DNA of 64,000 bases. Origin: Hirschia litorea (GTDB lineage: Bacteria; Pseudomonadota; Alphaproteobacteria; Caulobacterales; Hyphomonadaceae). Each line of letters starts with the position of its first letter. Position 1 is the first letter of the stretch. Below, piece after piece: positions 19,433-29,348 of the stretch. The DNA is taken from assembly GCF_042665075.1 (NCBI RefSeq), contig NZ_JBHTBR010000005.1, positions 620,001-684,000 of the forward strand, given 5' to 3'. Under the pieces are notes generated by a model. The model saw only the letters and a list, made by a program, of their open reading frames with translations. It was not told where the DNA came from and searched no databases. A program made the translations under genes and the position numbers.

Positions 19433-21639
19433 AAAAGATATCACTAAGCGCCCTTTGTGCGGCCAGTCTAATCAGTATTCCAGCCACCGCTCAAATTGCA
19501 CCTGAGGCAAGCACATCAGCGCCTTTTGCAGATGTGTACGCGCGATATGAAGCACCCGCGCAAATTCAAACTGAAAAACTTGCCGATGGACGCTATAAAG
19601 TACGTGCACCCCTATCTCTCCTTAGGTCAGCGCAAGGCAGCATTCATTTAAGCGGCGCAAACGCAAGAGAAACGCTCTATGTCAATATTGCGCCACAAGC
19701 GCGCATTGATGATGCACGTTTACTCCTGCGCCACGCATCATCCAGCGCCATGGACGGGATGTCTCCGCATTTGCGAGTGTCGATCAATCAGCAATTCATC
19801 GCGCAAGTGAAAGCATCTACAAGTCAAACATCCGTTTTGGATGAAATTGTATTGGACAAACAAGCGCTGTCTTCAGGTTTCAATGCCATCGAATTGAATG
19901 CGATTCAGCGTCATACTATCGAATGTCAGGACCCGACCTCACCCGAACTTTGGACTGATATTGATACCCTACGCTCAACGATAGAATTTACATACACACG
20001 CCGCCCATTTGCCGGCACACTTGCAGACCTTGATGCAGCGATTTCGCCTGGCCTCGCAGGAATTGAAAAAATCAGCATTGTGACAGCTGAGAACATCAAC
20101 AAAAGCCACCTAAAATGGGGTGCATTGATTAGTCAGGCCATTGCAAACCGTCTCGACTATAAAATTCCAGATATTTCACACTCAACCGCCACACGCATTG
20201 AGTCCGAAACCGCGATTGGACCCGCGCCTTACCTATCCACAAATACTCAAGATAGTGATCTCATTCTTGTCGGCACATTTGAAGAAATCGGACAATATCT
20301 ATCTATAGATCCTGCAAGCGTCTCTCAAGAAGAAGGCTATTTAGCCATAGGCCCCTCTCCAGCGGACCCGTCTCGCTTTGTTATAATTGCCAGTGGTCAC
20401 AACGCAAAGAGCGTTGGCCTTGCCATTGATGCACTGGGCTTAAGTTCTTTTCCATTCGCAGATACAAATGAAGCGCGTATCCTCGAAGAAGATGCTGTTT
20501 CCAATGTCAATTTTGCAGCAAGTGCTCCGTTGCAAAGTGGTAAATCATACACATTCAAAGATTTAGGGCTGAACACAACATCTATAACCGGATCGCAATA
20601 CGCTCAGGCTGCTTTGAATTTTGAAATGCCAGCCAACTATTTTGCCACCGAACAAGACATCGTTGAGTTAGAATTAGACTATGCTTATGGAGCTGCGCAA
20701 GATCCTGATTCTGTATTAAATATCTTCGTAAATGATGTTTTCCGTAAAGCCATCACCTTATCTAATCCAGATGGAGAAGCGACTGCAGGATATAAAATCT
20801 TACTGCCTTCCCGTGTCCTCCAACCGGGCCCCAATAAAGTAAGTTTCAAGGCTGAGCTAAATAAATCGCAAATAGGCAAATGTGCGCCGCGCAATCTAAG
20901 AAACCTAGCTTTCATTTTGGAAGGTAGTTCACTTATCCGCCTGCCCGATGCGCAAACCTATGTTGAATTACCCAATCTGGGCCTAATGAAGAACACAGGC
21001 TACCCCTACTCGGGTGTGGAGACAGAGAAATTCTCTATTCTCGCCGCAGATGCAACAAGCCCCAACCTTGCAGCAGTCTGGACACTAACAGCAAAGCTTG
21101 GGCAAATTCACAAGGCATGGTTTAGCAATGTCGATATGGATTTTGGTTTAGTCCCACCTGCCAACAACACCCTGTTAGTTGGAGCTAAATCAACACTAGA
21201 TCCAATTTTAAAAAGCCCATTCATCCTAACGCCGTCCAACAATGGACGACACAAAAGCCTCTATGAACTCGCCAACCTTGGACGCAATGGTGCGGTCATA
21301 TCAGGAGAGAACCCATCGGCAAATGAAACCTTGCTAACCGTGGTAATGGGACAAAACGCTTCGACATTGGAAAATGCAGTCAAAAACCTCGTTGAACCGA
21401 GTCATTGGAGTCAGTTGGATGGCGGTGCCGCCGTATGGCGTGAAAAGCCATCTACTTTTGCGACTCAATCTGCACAAGATACTTATTTTGTCGGCAACTT
21501 AGAAGCCGCTGAACGTATTGCGTTTCACAATGCGAAAACACCTCTGAAATGGCTTTTAATCATGGGTGGGCTTTTATTTGGTGTTGCCTCAATTCTAGCA
21601 TTTGTCGCTCGCTATATGAGAAAACGGAACCAACCTTAA
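19429..21639 (+). CDS. bcsB: Cellulose synthase periplasmic subunit BcsB
   Basis: Periplasmic, membrane-tethered partner of BcsA that guides the nascent glucan. A signal peptide ends near ATAQ (about 21). The body is beta-rich with BcsB-like jelly-roll and flavodoxin-like segments. One C-terminal helix WLLIMGGLLFGVASILAFVA is followed by a basic tail, as in BcsB, where it packs on BcsA. At 736 residues it is complete. It overlaps bcsA by ATGA and abuts the next gene, so the three are one transcription unit. Confidence 0.88.
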   Translation: MKKISLSALCAASLISIPATAQIAPEASTSAPFADVYARYEAPAQIQTEKLADGRYKVRAPLSLLRSAQGSIHLSGANARETLYVNIAPQARIDDARLLLRHASSSAMDGMSPHLRVSINQQFIAQVKASTSQTSVLDEIVLDKQALSSGFNAIELNAIQRHTIECQDPTSPELWTDIDTLRSTIEFTYTRRPFAGTLADLDAAISPGLAGIEKISIVTAENINKSHLKWGALISQAIANRLDYKIPDISHSTATRIESETAIGPAPYLSTNTQDSDLILVGTFEEIGQYLSIDPASVSQEEGYLAIGPSPADPSRFVIIASGHNAKSVGLAIDALGLSSFPFADTNEARILEEDAVSNVNFAASAPLQSGKSYTFKDLGLNTTSITGSQYAQAALNFEMPANYFATEQDIVELELDYAYGAAQDPDSVLNIFVNDVFRKAITLSNPDGEATAGYKILLPSRVLQPGPNKVSFKAELNKSQIGKCAPRNLRNLAFILEGSSLIRLPDAQTYVELPNLGLMKNTGYPYSGVETEKFSILAADATSPNLAAVWTLTAKLGQIHKAWFSNVDMDFGLVPPANNTLLVGAKSTLDPILKSPFILTPSNNGRHKSLYELANLGRNGAVISGENPSANETLLTVVMGQNASTLENAVKNLVEPSHWSQLDGGAAVWREKPSTFATQSAQDTYFVGNLEAAERIAFHNAKTPLKWLLIMGGLLFGVASILAFVARYMRKRNQP

Positions 21640-24210
21640 ATGGCTCCCTTTATCAAAAATATCCCTAAACATTTGCTGATCGGGCTAGCTGTCTCATTGA
21701 GTTTGAGCAGCGCAGCCTCATCGCATGCAGATACATCAAACGCTATCAGTGTGACGCGTCTGGGGATACCTGTATCGAAAGTCGATCTTGCCGAGGAGTC
21801 AAACCCCACCCAGCTTCAAAACAAGCCCCTTGTGGAAGTGAATGATCAGCCTATTTGGGCAGCTATAGAAAATGGCCAATGGCAATTGGCTGCAAACCTT
21901 CTATCCCAGACACAAACCAATTTTCCAAATTGGACCCCTTCCAAAAATTTGACTTTAACCTTGCGATCTGGACAACACGATCACCAGATTAAGAGCATGG
22001 TCAGAGCACAAGACTGGCAAGGCATACTCTCTGCTACAGCAGATACTAAGCACTGCTTATCTGAAGGGGACCACTGGGCGCGCACGCTTGCACTAGCAAG
22101 CCACCAGAGCAGCAACAAGTTAGCTGAATATCAAATTTCAGCACTCGATCACTGTAATACTCCATCTCGTCAGATTAAAATCCTCGAAAGCGCCACCCAA
22201 TTTCTAGATCTTGCGGACTTGATGGCTATCCGCTCCCGTTTTAAAGGCAAAGCGCTTACACCCGATAGCGTGAATGCGTGGGTAAACCTTGAAAAAACGA
22301 TAAAAAACAAACAGTTTGATGCATTTTTCACAGATCAAAAATGGCAAAATGCTTTAAGTCTTGCTGATGAAACTCATAACGCCAGCATGTATAATCAAAT
22401 TGGCTGGGCTGTGTTGGCTGAAAATCCCGTGCTCGCACACAAGGCTTTTACCGCTTCTCTATCTATAGAAAAAGACATAAATATTCTTTATGCACAAGCA
22501 CTTAGCGCCTTTAACATGGGCGATATTTCTTATGCCCTAAACATAAATCCCACTCCAGATATTATCCAATCTGAAAAATGGTCCGCGCTACGCGCCAACG
22601 CCCAATTAAAGCTTTCACAAACCTCACTATCAGAAGAAAACTGGCAAACTGCCATAGATTACGCAAATGCAGCGATAGACATTTCCGAGAAAAGCACACC
22701 AGATGCACAAGCCATTATTGGATCAGCTTGGTTGGGAATGGCACAAAAAGCTTATGAAAACAAAGACTACGCACAAGCTGAAACTTTAGCCTTTCAAGCC
22801 GCACAGAACGGTGCCCCACTTCGTGACGCTAAAATGCGTGAGGCATGGTCCCAGTATCACCTCAAAAAACTAGATTTGGCAGAAGCCAATTTCGCAGCAC
22901 TTTATCTTGATCAACAGGATGAAGAATCCAGTCAAGGGTTGTATTTTGCCGCAAGCGCAAATCAACATCTAGATAATCTAGAAACACTTTCTAGCCTTGT
23001 CGGTGGCCCTCTTGCTGAAAAAGTCAAAGCATCAAAAGCTGAAAGTGCTTTTGCTCGCAATGATTTCTCTACAGCTCTAAAGTTAAACGATAAATTCGAA
23101 AAAGATCTCGCGGGTATTGATAATTTATGGATCGCTCAAGCTATATCCATGCGTCGCACAAACGGCGTTGAGGGAGCCAATCGACTAAGCGCCACACACA
23201 CCCGTACATCTATAGGAAATACATTTAATACCAACATCTTAGAGGCTGGCATAGCGACTATTTCAACCGATGCTGGACGCGCTAAATTGACGGCAAATGT
23301 TGGCACGCCTAATTTCGCCAATGATTCAGGAAAAGAACTAGGCGTATCACCATTCCTATCATGGCAACGTGAGGGCGAAACCCAATTCGCTGCTTTGATC
23401 ACAACCACACCTATCAACGAAAACACATCCACACGTCTGGTCGGTGAATTAAGCTTACACCGCCGCAAAGCACGTGAAGACTTCCGAATCAAAGCCAGCC
23501 TGTTTTCCATTCCCCGCGATGATAGTCTTACGTCCCTATTGGGTCGCAAAGACCCTGCTTCTACCATTGCTTATGGGCGTATCGTTGAGAGCGGCCTAAA
23601 GGGACAAATCGCAAAAACCTTCAAAGAACAATTCACTGTGACGACAGCAGCAAATATAAGCGAGCTAAGTGGACAAAACACAATTGATAACACGCACTTA
23701 GGCGCATCCCTCGCTGCTACGACGTCTATCCAGCACCAATCATTTGATTATATCGCGGCTGGTCCATTTTATGGTTTTGATACATATGAAAAAAATTCCA
23801 ACCACCACACAATTGGACATGGCGGCTATTTTAGTCCTCAACAGCATCATCGCGCCGGCATAAGTCTACATGCCCAAACGCGAGAAGCACGCCAAACAAT
23901 TGTACGTGTAAATGCGTCTACAGCATATGAGTCTGTGAAAACTGACCCGTCTTTGGTGCTACCATTAAATGGACCAGATGGAGATGAGTTTTCAGGTTCT
24001 TCAAATACAGGGTTTGCTGTGTCAGCAGACGTCATAGCCATGCATCGTCTAAATGATAAATGGTCCATTGGTGCCGCAGCGAGCGTCATTTCATCGAATG
24101 CTTTTCAAGATGTGCGCGCAGGCATCACTTTGCGTTTCACACCCAAGGGCCGCGCCTCAATGACAAGCAGAGACTTTAAGTTCGATCCTTTAAACAGAGA
24201 TATTTGGTAA
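21640..24210 (+). CDS. bcsC: BcsC-like cellulose secretion protein (TPR plus outer-membrane barrel)
   Basis: Predicted periplasmic TPR scaffold fused to an outer-membrane beta-barrel through which cellulose leaves. A signal peptide covers about residues 1-30. Helical, Ala/Gln/Asn-rich repeats with TPR spacing occupy about 60-520. The C-terminal 300 residues alternate in beta fashion and include YGFDTYEKNSNHHTIGHGG and YFSPQ, resembling the BcsC C-terminal domain. At 856 residues it is shorter than enterobacterial BcsC (over 1100), meaning fewer TPRs. It starts on the base after the bcsB stop. Assignment rests on position and C-terminal motifs; TPR repeats are divergent. Confidence 0.75.
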   Translation: MAPFIKNIPKHLLIGLAVSLSLSSAASSHADTSNAISVTRLGIPVSKVDLAEESNPTQLQNKPLVEVNDQPIWAAIENGQWQLAANLLSQTQTNFPNWTPSKNLTLTLRSGQHDHQIKSMVRAQDWQGILSATADTKHCLSEGDHWARTLALASHQSSNKLAEYQISALDHCNTPSRQIKILESATQFLDLADLMAIRSRFKGKALTPDSVNAWVNLEKTIKNKQFDAFFTDQKWQNALSLADETHNASMYNQIGWAVLAENPVLAHKAFTASLSIEKDINILYAQALSAFNMGDISYALNINPTPDIIQSEKWSALRANAQLKLSQTSLSEENWQTAIDYANAAIDISEKSTPDAQAIIGSAWLGMAQKAYENKDYAQAETLAFQAAQNGAPLRDAKMREAWSQYHLKKLDLAEANFAALYLDQQDEESSQGLYFAASANQHLDNLETLSSLVGGPLAEKVKASKAESAFARNDFSTALKLNDKFEKDLAGIDNLWIAQAISMRRTNGVEGANRLSATHTRTSIGNTFNTNILEAGIATISTDAGRAKLTANVGTPNFANDSGKELGVSPFLSWQREGETQFAALITTTPINENTSTRLVGELSLHRRKAREDFRIKASLFSIPRDDSLTSLLGRKDPASTIAYGRIVESGLKGQIAKTFKEQFTVTTAANISELSGQNTIDNTHLGASLAATTSIQHQSFDYIAAGPFYGFDTYEKNSNHHTIGHGGYFSPQQHHRAGISLHAQTREARQTIVRVNASTAYESVKTDPSLVLPLNGPDGDEFSGSSNTGFAVSADVIAMHRLNDKWSIGAAASVISSNAFQDVRAGITLRFTPKGRASMTSRDFKFDPLNRDIW

Positions 24211-24217
24211 TCATAAG

Positions 24218-25573
24218 ATGACAAATACCACCACTTCCGAGATATTTAAGTCTAGTCGTAACAGAGACTTATCTTCTCCTGCGCTCGTTATTGCTTTATA
24301 CGCAATGGCCTTTGTCACGTGCTTTATGGGGCTTGCACTTTTTGTCTATTTGACCGGACAGAAGATCGCCAAAGAATATTCTCATGAGCTTCGTGCCTCT
24401 GCCCAAATTGGCTCGCTCAAAATAGAAAATTTGCTATCCAATCTAGAAAAAAATACGCTTGAATTAGCACCTCTTATTCGCGAATTTGATACGATCCCAA
24501 CTTCTTCAACATCGCAAAGAGACGCGCGTCGTGCCATTTTCCAAATGCTCAAAAACACGCCCATAAAGGCGGTAATGCTGAAAGATGAAGACGGAAATAT
24601 TCTCCTCCAAATAAGCGAGACAACCAGCGACACTTCCTCAGAGAAGTATACGCAGACTCCATCTCCACTTCAAAAATCAGCTAATTTATTGGAGCAAAGA
24701 CTAGATATTGTGAGAACAGAAAATGATGATGTCCTCATCTTTCAACGTCCATCATTTCTAAGCCGGAAAACACTTATATTCGTACTCGATGACAAAACAC
24801 TGGCCAATCTGCTCATTCCACAGAGCACGATGGCAAAGGATATTGATAATGGCTATCTGATAGATAAAGACAATAATATCCTCTCCAAATACGGATCAGA
24901 AAATTATTTCGGAGTTCTAGGAAACCGTCTGGAGTTTGATGGGCTGAACACACCAATTTCACCTTTGGAAGAGACACAAGTCAAAACGCTAACATCTCCC
25001 AAAAACATCCCGTTTTTGACTGTCGAGTCTGGCCTTTCCGCCTATGATGTAAGGGTGATCTACACCAGCAGCCCCATTAGTTCTGTCTATGTGTTACGAA
25101 AAGCCGGCTTGGAGGTTCTAACCTTTATCGGTCCTGGAATACTGGGCCTATTGCTTACAATATCGCTCATTCAGAACGAATGGCATAAAAGCGACCGGCG
25201 GCGAAATAACTCAGCTGATGCACTCGCACGCGCTGAAATCGCCAGTGACATGCTGCAAGCAGGCATCATTGATTGGAATGTGAAAGACGCCTCGGTCATT
25301 TATTCTCAAGGTTGGCATAATCTCTATGAATACGCCAAAAATCTTAGAAAAAATGAGATTTACGATCATATAGATCGCATTCATCCAGACGATATTGAAA
25401 GCGCCAGAAATGCTTATCAAAACATGTTGGATGGAAAAACGAAAACGTTGGAGCACACTCTACGTATTCGCAACAGCAATGGTGAGTATCTAAATATATT
25501 TGAGAGATGCAGTGTAAGGCAAGACCACTCGGGCACGCCCAAACATGTGATATTGGTTCAATCACCTATTTAA
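24218..25573 (+). CDS. Membrane-bound PAS sensor protein without output domain
   Basis: Two-helix membrane protein of 451 residues. Helix 1 is about 22-50, followed by an extracytoplasmic sensor of about 230 residues (Cache-like in layout), helix 2 near 293-315, then one cytoplasmic PAS-3-type domain (about 340-451) with IDWNVKDASVIYSQGW and HPDDIESARNAYQ. The protein ends right after the PAS domain: no GGDEF, EAL, kinase or MCP domain, and the following about 175 bp cannot encode one. It starts 7 bp after bcsC, so it is probably cotranscribed with the cellulose genes. A signalling role through protein partners, perhaps c-di-GMP enzymes elsewhere, is inference. Confidence 0.7.
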   Translation: MTNTTTSEIFKSSRNRDLSSPALVIALYAMAFVTCFMGLALFVYLTGQKIAKEYSHELRASAQIGSLKIENLLSNLEKNTLELAPLIREFDTIPTSSTSQRDARRAIFQMLKNTPIKAVMLKDEDGNILLQISETTSDTSSEKYTQTPSPLQKSANLLEQRLDIVRTENDDVLIFQRPSFLSRKTLIFVLDDKTLANLLIPQSTMAKDIDNGYLIDKDNNILSKYGSENYFGVLGNRLEFDGLNTPISPLEETQVKTLTSPKNIPFLTVESGLSAYDVRVIYTSSPISSVYVLRKAGLEVLTFIGPGILGLLLTISLIQNEWHKSDRRRNNSADALARAEIASDMLQAGIIDWNVKDASVIYSQGWHNLYEYAKNLRKNEIYDHIDRIHPDDIESARNAYQNMLDGKTKTLEHTLRIRNSNGEYLNIFERCSVRQDHSGTPKHVILVQSPI

Positions 25574-25750
25574 AATCATATACATAATGTTTTTCTGCTA
25601 GAAGAAGATATCTGCTGTCGAAATAAGCAGCCCAATAATTCTAGCTTGCAAGGGCAAACTAATTTAGGGCATTAATGAGGTTCGTGAATTAATATTGCTT
25701 GATAAGCAAACATCAAATCACCGCCAAGTTTTAGTTTGGAAATCATCTGT

Positions 25751-26824
25751 ATGGTACGTTTTATAATCGGCGCGTTTTGTTTCACTCTCATCGTGATAAT
25801 AGCTGCTTGGTTTACATTAAAACGGTCAGATATCCCCTTCTCCAGCCTTGAGCAGCGCTACAGTCTGAGCGCTTCTCATTTTGTGACCTTAGAGAGCGGT
25901 GCGCGCGTCCACTATCTAGATTCAGGACCGACCATCGGCCAATACGACCCAAACAAAGACACGCTGCTATTGCTTCATGGATATACCAGCAACTCCTCCG
26001 AGTGGAATGAGTGGCTTAAAGAACTGCGTGGTCGATATCGTATAATCGCCGTTGATCTGCCGATGCATGGATTGACTGAATCCGATATGTCATATGTTGA
26101 AACATCAAATGGCATGGTGAACTTCATCCAAGATTTTACCACCGCAATTAATTTAGATCACTTCTCAATTGGCGGCACATCACTTGGCGGACAGATAAGT
26201 TGGGAATACGCCTTAACCAACCCAGATCGCGTAAATGCGCTTATTCTAATTGGTGCAGATGGTTGGCCTTTAACAGAAAATGATGTGGCCTTTGACCCCA
26301 TTGTAAAAGACATTCAGCTAAATCCGTGGTTAGCCCCTGTCTTAAAACATTTTGACATGCAAACGCACATCCAAGCGCGCTTGGATAAGTGCTTTTCTGA
26401 TCCAAGCATTACTGAACAAGCGATGGTAAAACGCTTATCTGATCTCGCGCGTGGACCTGCGCATCGCAAGGGCTTGGTCAAATTGGCGCTTAGAAAAACA
26501 TCTATTTCTTTGCCAACCCAATTTAAAGACCTAAAGCACCCCACGCTTATTTTACATGGCGAGAAAGATAAGATTATTCCCGTTAGGTTTGCACACGAAT
26601 TTAATAGTGCAATTCCAAATTCTACACTGATAACTTATGAAATGTCGGGGCATTGTTTAGTCATCGAGACCCCCCGTCGCTCGCTTGATGATGTCTTATC
26701 GTTTTTGGAAAGCGTCAGAAAGACTCACACGAACTCAAAAACACAAGTCCTTGAAAGCTCTCCGCCTCGGGCTATTTTGAATTCAAATGAAAATTCTGAA
26801 ACGGGTTCAGAAGCGGCAAATTAA
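25751..26824 (+). CDS. Membrane-anchored alpha/beta hydrolase
   Basis: Serine hydrolase of the alpha/beta fold, with an N-terminal anchor (MVRFIIGAFCFTLIVIIAAW). The oxyanion motif is LLHGYT (H75-G76), the nucleophile S144 lies in GGTSLGG, and the triad is completed by D273 (HGEKDK) and H301 (SGHCLV). The ATG at 25751 is chosen over a TTG 15 nt upstream because it starts directly at the anchor. It follows the PAS gene by about 175 bp. The ester or lipid substrate is unknown. The C-terminal 40 residues are polar and disordered. Its stop overlaps that of the convergent lipoprotein gene (TTAA). Confidence 0.85.
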   Translation: MVRFIIGAFCFTLIVIIAAWFTLKRSDIPFSSLEQRYSLSASHFVTLESGARVHYLDSGPTIGQYDPNKDTLLLLHGYTSNSSEWNEWLKELRGRYRIIAVDLPMHGLTESDMSYVETSNGMVNFIQDFTTAINLDHFSIGGTSLGGQISWEYALTNPDRVNALILIGADGWPLTENDVAFDPIVKDIQLNPWLAPVLKHFDMQTHIQARLDKCFSDPSITEQAMVKRLSDLARGPAHRKGLVKLALRKTSISLPTQFKDLKHPTLILHGEKDKIIPVRFAHEFNSAIPNSTLITYEMSGHCLVIETPRRSLDDVLSFLESVRKTHTNSKTQVLESSPPRAILNSNENSETGSEAAN

Positions 26825-27252
26825 ATGCCCCATTCATTCGCTAAACACCCATTCCCGCGGAATGAAAATTCCTCGACAACATTATGGTGTTCAACAATGA
26901 ATTGTGTGCTGCACACAGATTTTAATATGTAACGCGGCACCCACACTTTGCGCGCTTCAATATAGCGACGTGTTTGCGCATCACCTGCTTCAGTATCAAA
27001 TTTTGCTGATGTACGGTAATAACGGTGATCAAAATATCCACCACGCGGCAAGTCTTTAGACTCTTTATATACCCATATCTCACGACCATCTTCTAGACGG
27101 TTCACGAGCGTGGGTTTGCCCCATTCAGCAAGTAGTTGCTGGGTCGTTTGTCCTTGGTATTGCGTGAGCTGCTTTCTGTAACCTTCTGCCGTCTCACACG
27201 CACCTAATGCGCATACTGCGACAACCATAAGACTTAGAATTTTGAGTTTCAT
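26821..27252 (-). CDS. Small hypothetical lipoprotein
   Basis: 143-residue lipoprotein with signal MKLKILSLMVVAVCALGAC and lipidated C19. The N-terminal mature part (QLLAEWGKPTLVNRLEDGRE IWVY region) resembles the SmpA/BamE-like pattern in which a short helix precedes 'WGxP' and an aromatic strand, but I cannot assign it to BamE. Four cysteines in all, including a C-terminal pair that could form a disulphide. Function unknown. It is downstream of the dehydrogenase gene on the same strand, about 200 bp away with a hairpin between. Confidence 0.7.
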   Translation of the reverse strand: MKLKILSLMVVAVCALGACETAEGYRKQLTQYQGQTTQQLLAEWGKPTLVNRLEDGREIWVYKESKDLPRGGYFDHRYYRTSAKFDTEAGDAQTRRYIEARKVWVPRYILKSVCSTQFIVEHHNVVEEFSFRGNGCLANEWGI

Positions 27253-27406
27253 AACAAAAACTCCCCAGTACAGAACGCTACAAGCTTAGATTACATATAT
27301 GTTAGGATTGTCCTTAAAATAAGTTAATCTGTCAAAATAAATTACAGAAAATTTATATTTTTTCTCGCGAAAGCCTAATTTTTAAAAAAGTCAGCCGCTA
27401 TCTGCC

Positions 27407-27429
27407 ACATCCCCCATCACAGGGGATGT
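27407..27429 (-). terminator. Stem-loop downstream of the 2-hydroxyacid dehydrogenase gene
   Basis: ACATCCCC (27407-27414) pairs with GGGGATGT (27422-27429) around a 7-nt loop, 30 bp after the dehydrogenase stop. The nearest T-run on the minus strand is about 17 nt further on, so termination may be partial and allow read-through into the lipoprotein gene. Confidence 0.5.
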
Positions 27430-27458
27430 GTGAGCACATTTTAAATGTACGCACAAAA

Positions 27459-28445
27459 CTAGATTAGGTCGGGAATGACACGATCAGGAACCATGTGACC
27501 ATCAAGGAAATTCTTAATATTAATGATCACCTTTTCGCCCATCTCAGTACGCGCTTCGATCGTGGCAGATCCCATATGCGGTATGAGAATAACATTCTTA
27601 AGTGCCAAAAGCCTTGGATTTATCTCTGGCTCATTCTCAAAAACATCCAGACCTGCCCCAGCAATTTGCCCAGCCTCAAGCGCACTAATGAGTGCCTCTT
27701 CGTCAATCACCTCACCGCGAGAGGTGTTAATGATATAGGCGTGCGGTTTTAGCAGCCTTAAGCGACGCTCATGCATAAGGTGGTAAGTTGCCGGTGTCGC
27801 TGGGCAGTTTATCGAGATAATATCCATTCGCGATATCATCTGATCTAAACTTTCCCAGTAGGTCGTCGCAAACTGTGCCTCAATGGCCGGTGAAACACGG
27901 TTACGGTTATGATAGTGCACTTCCAGACCAAATGCGCGCGCACGACGCGCAACCGCCTGCCCTATCCGGCCCATACCAATAATACCGATGCGTTTTCCGA
28001 AGATACGGTGGCCCAGCATCCACGTTGGAGACCATCCTTCGAACTCACCGCGCCGCAGCGCCTCCACTCCCTGCACCATGCGTCTTGGCAGCGCCAAAAT
28101 AAGCGCCATCGTCATATCGGCAGTATCTTCCGTTAGAACGCCAGGCGTATTGGTGACGACAATACCGCGTTCTGCCGCCGCTTTAACGTCAATATTATCA
28201 ACGCCAGCACCAAATTGGGCGATCATCTTTAACTGCTTGCCTGCTTTCGCGATTAATCCGGCGTGAATTTTATCCGTCACCGTCGAGACAAAAACATCTG
28301 CGCGCTCCAAAGCATCCGCAATGCGGTTCTCTGTAAACGCTTCATCTGTCGCATTTAGCTCAGCATCAAAGAGCTCCACCATGCGTTGCTCAATTGGTTT
28401 TGGCAATTTGCGCGATATGACGACCTTTACCTTGTCCCGTGGCAT
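27459..28445 (-). CDS. D-isomer-specific 2-hydroxyacid dehydrogenase (glyoxylate/hydroxypyruvate reductase-like)
   Basis: NAD(P)H-dependent reductase of 2-oxoacids. The Rossmann motif GMGRIG spans residues 157-162; catalytic residues are R243 (TSRGEV), E272 (ENEPE) and H290 (IPHMGSAT). Length of 328 is standard. The nearby HNRNR (about 179-183) after the second strand suggests NADPH preference, and the family branch is that of glyoxylate reductases, but substrate is not decided by sequence. It is divergent from the SH3-domain gene with about 150 bp between starts, an arrangement common in alphaproteobacteria. Confidence 0.9.
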   Translation of the reverse strand: MPRDKVKVVISRKLPKPIEQRMVELFDAELNATDEAFTENRIADALERADVFVSTVTDKIHAGLIAKAGKQLKMIAQFGAGVDNIDVKAAAERGIVVTNTPGVLTEDTADMTMALILALPRRMVQGVEALRRGEFEGWSPTWMLGHRIFGKRIGIIGMGRIGQAVARRARAFGLEVHYHNRNRVSPAIEAQFATTYWESLDQMISRMDIISINCPATPATYHLMHERRLRLLKPHAYIINTSRGEVIDEEALISALEAGQIAGAGLDVFENEPEINPRLLALKNVILIPHMGSATIEARTEMGEKVIINIKNFLDGHMVPDRVIPDLI

Positions 28446-28598
28446 TCAACGTCTCCGTACTTTATATTTTTTATACTGAGCACATAGCAAATCAGCAATA
28501 AATTTCCAAATTTTCAACTAAATTCATGGGTGCGGCAAATTTGAAAAATCAGGTTAACAAGCCATTCACCATGGAAGGACATTCTAACTCATCATTAA

Positions 28599-29207
28599 AT
28601 GATGGTCATGTTTATGTTCTCGAGTCAAAATGCTCACTTCCGGTGTTTTATCACCGTCACTTTATTATTGCTTACCTGTCAATTCTCTCACGGATTGACC
28701 ACCAAAGCCTATGCGCAAGCGCATGATGAAGATGAATTCCAAATAGAATCTGCAAGCCTTACGCCATATATTCATCAGGAACAAAATAGGCGTATTTCAA
28801 AATTTTCCAGTATGCCCGTACCCCGTTATGCAAGCCTTAAATATGGCGAGGTCAATGGTCGCTTAGGTCCGAGCATAGATTATCCTATCAAATGGCAATA
28901 CCAACGCAGCGGCTTGCCAGTGCTCGTCATTCGTGAATCTGGTGATTGGCGTAAAATACGCGATCCCCAAGGGGATGAAGTATGGGTTCATGAACGCATG
29001 CTCGGCGCACGCCGCACAGGCATCACCTCCGAAATGTTGGTTATGTTCCAAAAACCAGACCAAGAAACGCGGCCGATCGCCGAAGTGTCAATGGGCGTAG
29101 TCGCAGATATTGCCGAATGTGAAGGTGATTGGTGTCGCATTGATATTGATGGTAAACGTGGCTGGGCAACACGAAATTCAATTTGGGGTGTAGACGATTT
29201 AGGTTAA
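28599..29207 (+). CDS. Secreted SH3-domain protein
   Basis: Exported protein with two bacterial SH3-like modules. The N-terminal hydrophobic segment CFITVTLLLLTCQFSHG followed by AYAQ is a signal peptide. Module 1 is about 75-135 (SLKYGEVNGRLGPSIDYPIKW, then WRKIRDPQGDEVWVH), module 2 about 150-197 (GVVADIAECEGDWCRIDIDGKRGWA). Such domains bind peptidoglycan or peptides in the envelope. Start is uncertain because several ATGs follow each other (28599, 28602, 28608) and a GGAAGGA lies 18 nt upstream of the first. It precedes fabA by about 140 bp. Confidence 0.8.
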   Translation: MMVMFMFSSQNAHFRCFITVTLLLLTCQFSHGLTTKAYAQAHDEDEFQIESASLTPYIHQEQNRRISKFSSMPVPRYASLKYGEVNGRLGPSIDYPIKWQYQRSGLPVLVIRESGDWRKIRDPQGDEVWVHERMLGARRTGITSEMLVMFQKPDQETRPIAEVSMGVVADIAECEGDWCRIDIDGKRGWATRNSIWGVDDLG

Positions 29208-29348
29208 ATACAACCTATTCCCACGCAAGAGGGACCGAACAAAGGGTTTGCCCTTCGTAAACACCGTGCTAACCCCTGTCTTCAAATGTTGCGCAATGTG
29301 ATGAATTGAATCAATATCACGCGCTACCGTGTATTGGAGAAGACCAGA

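Noticed and set aside
25574..25750. Frameshifted continuation of the PAS protein into a GGDEF domain
   Set aside because: None of the three forward frames in this gap codes for GGDEF or kinase motifs, and it is too short for such a domain.
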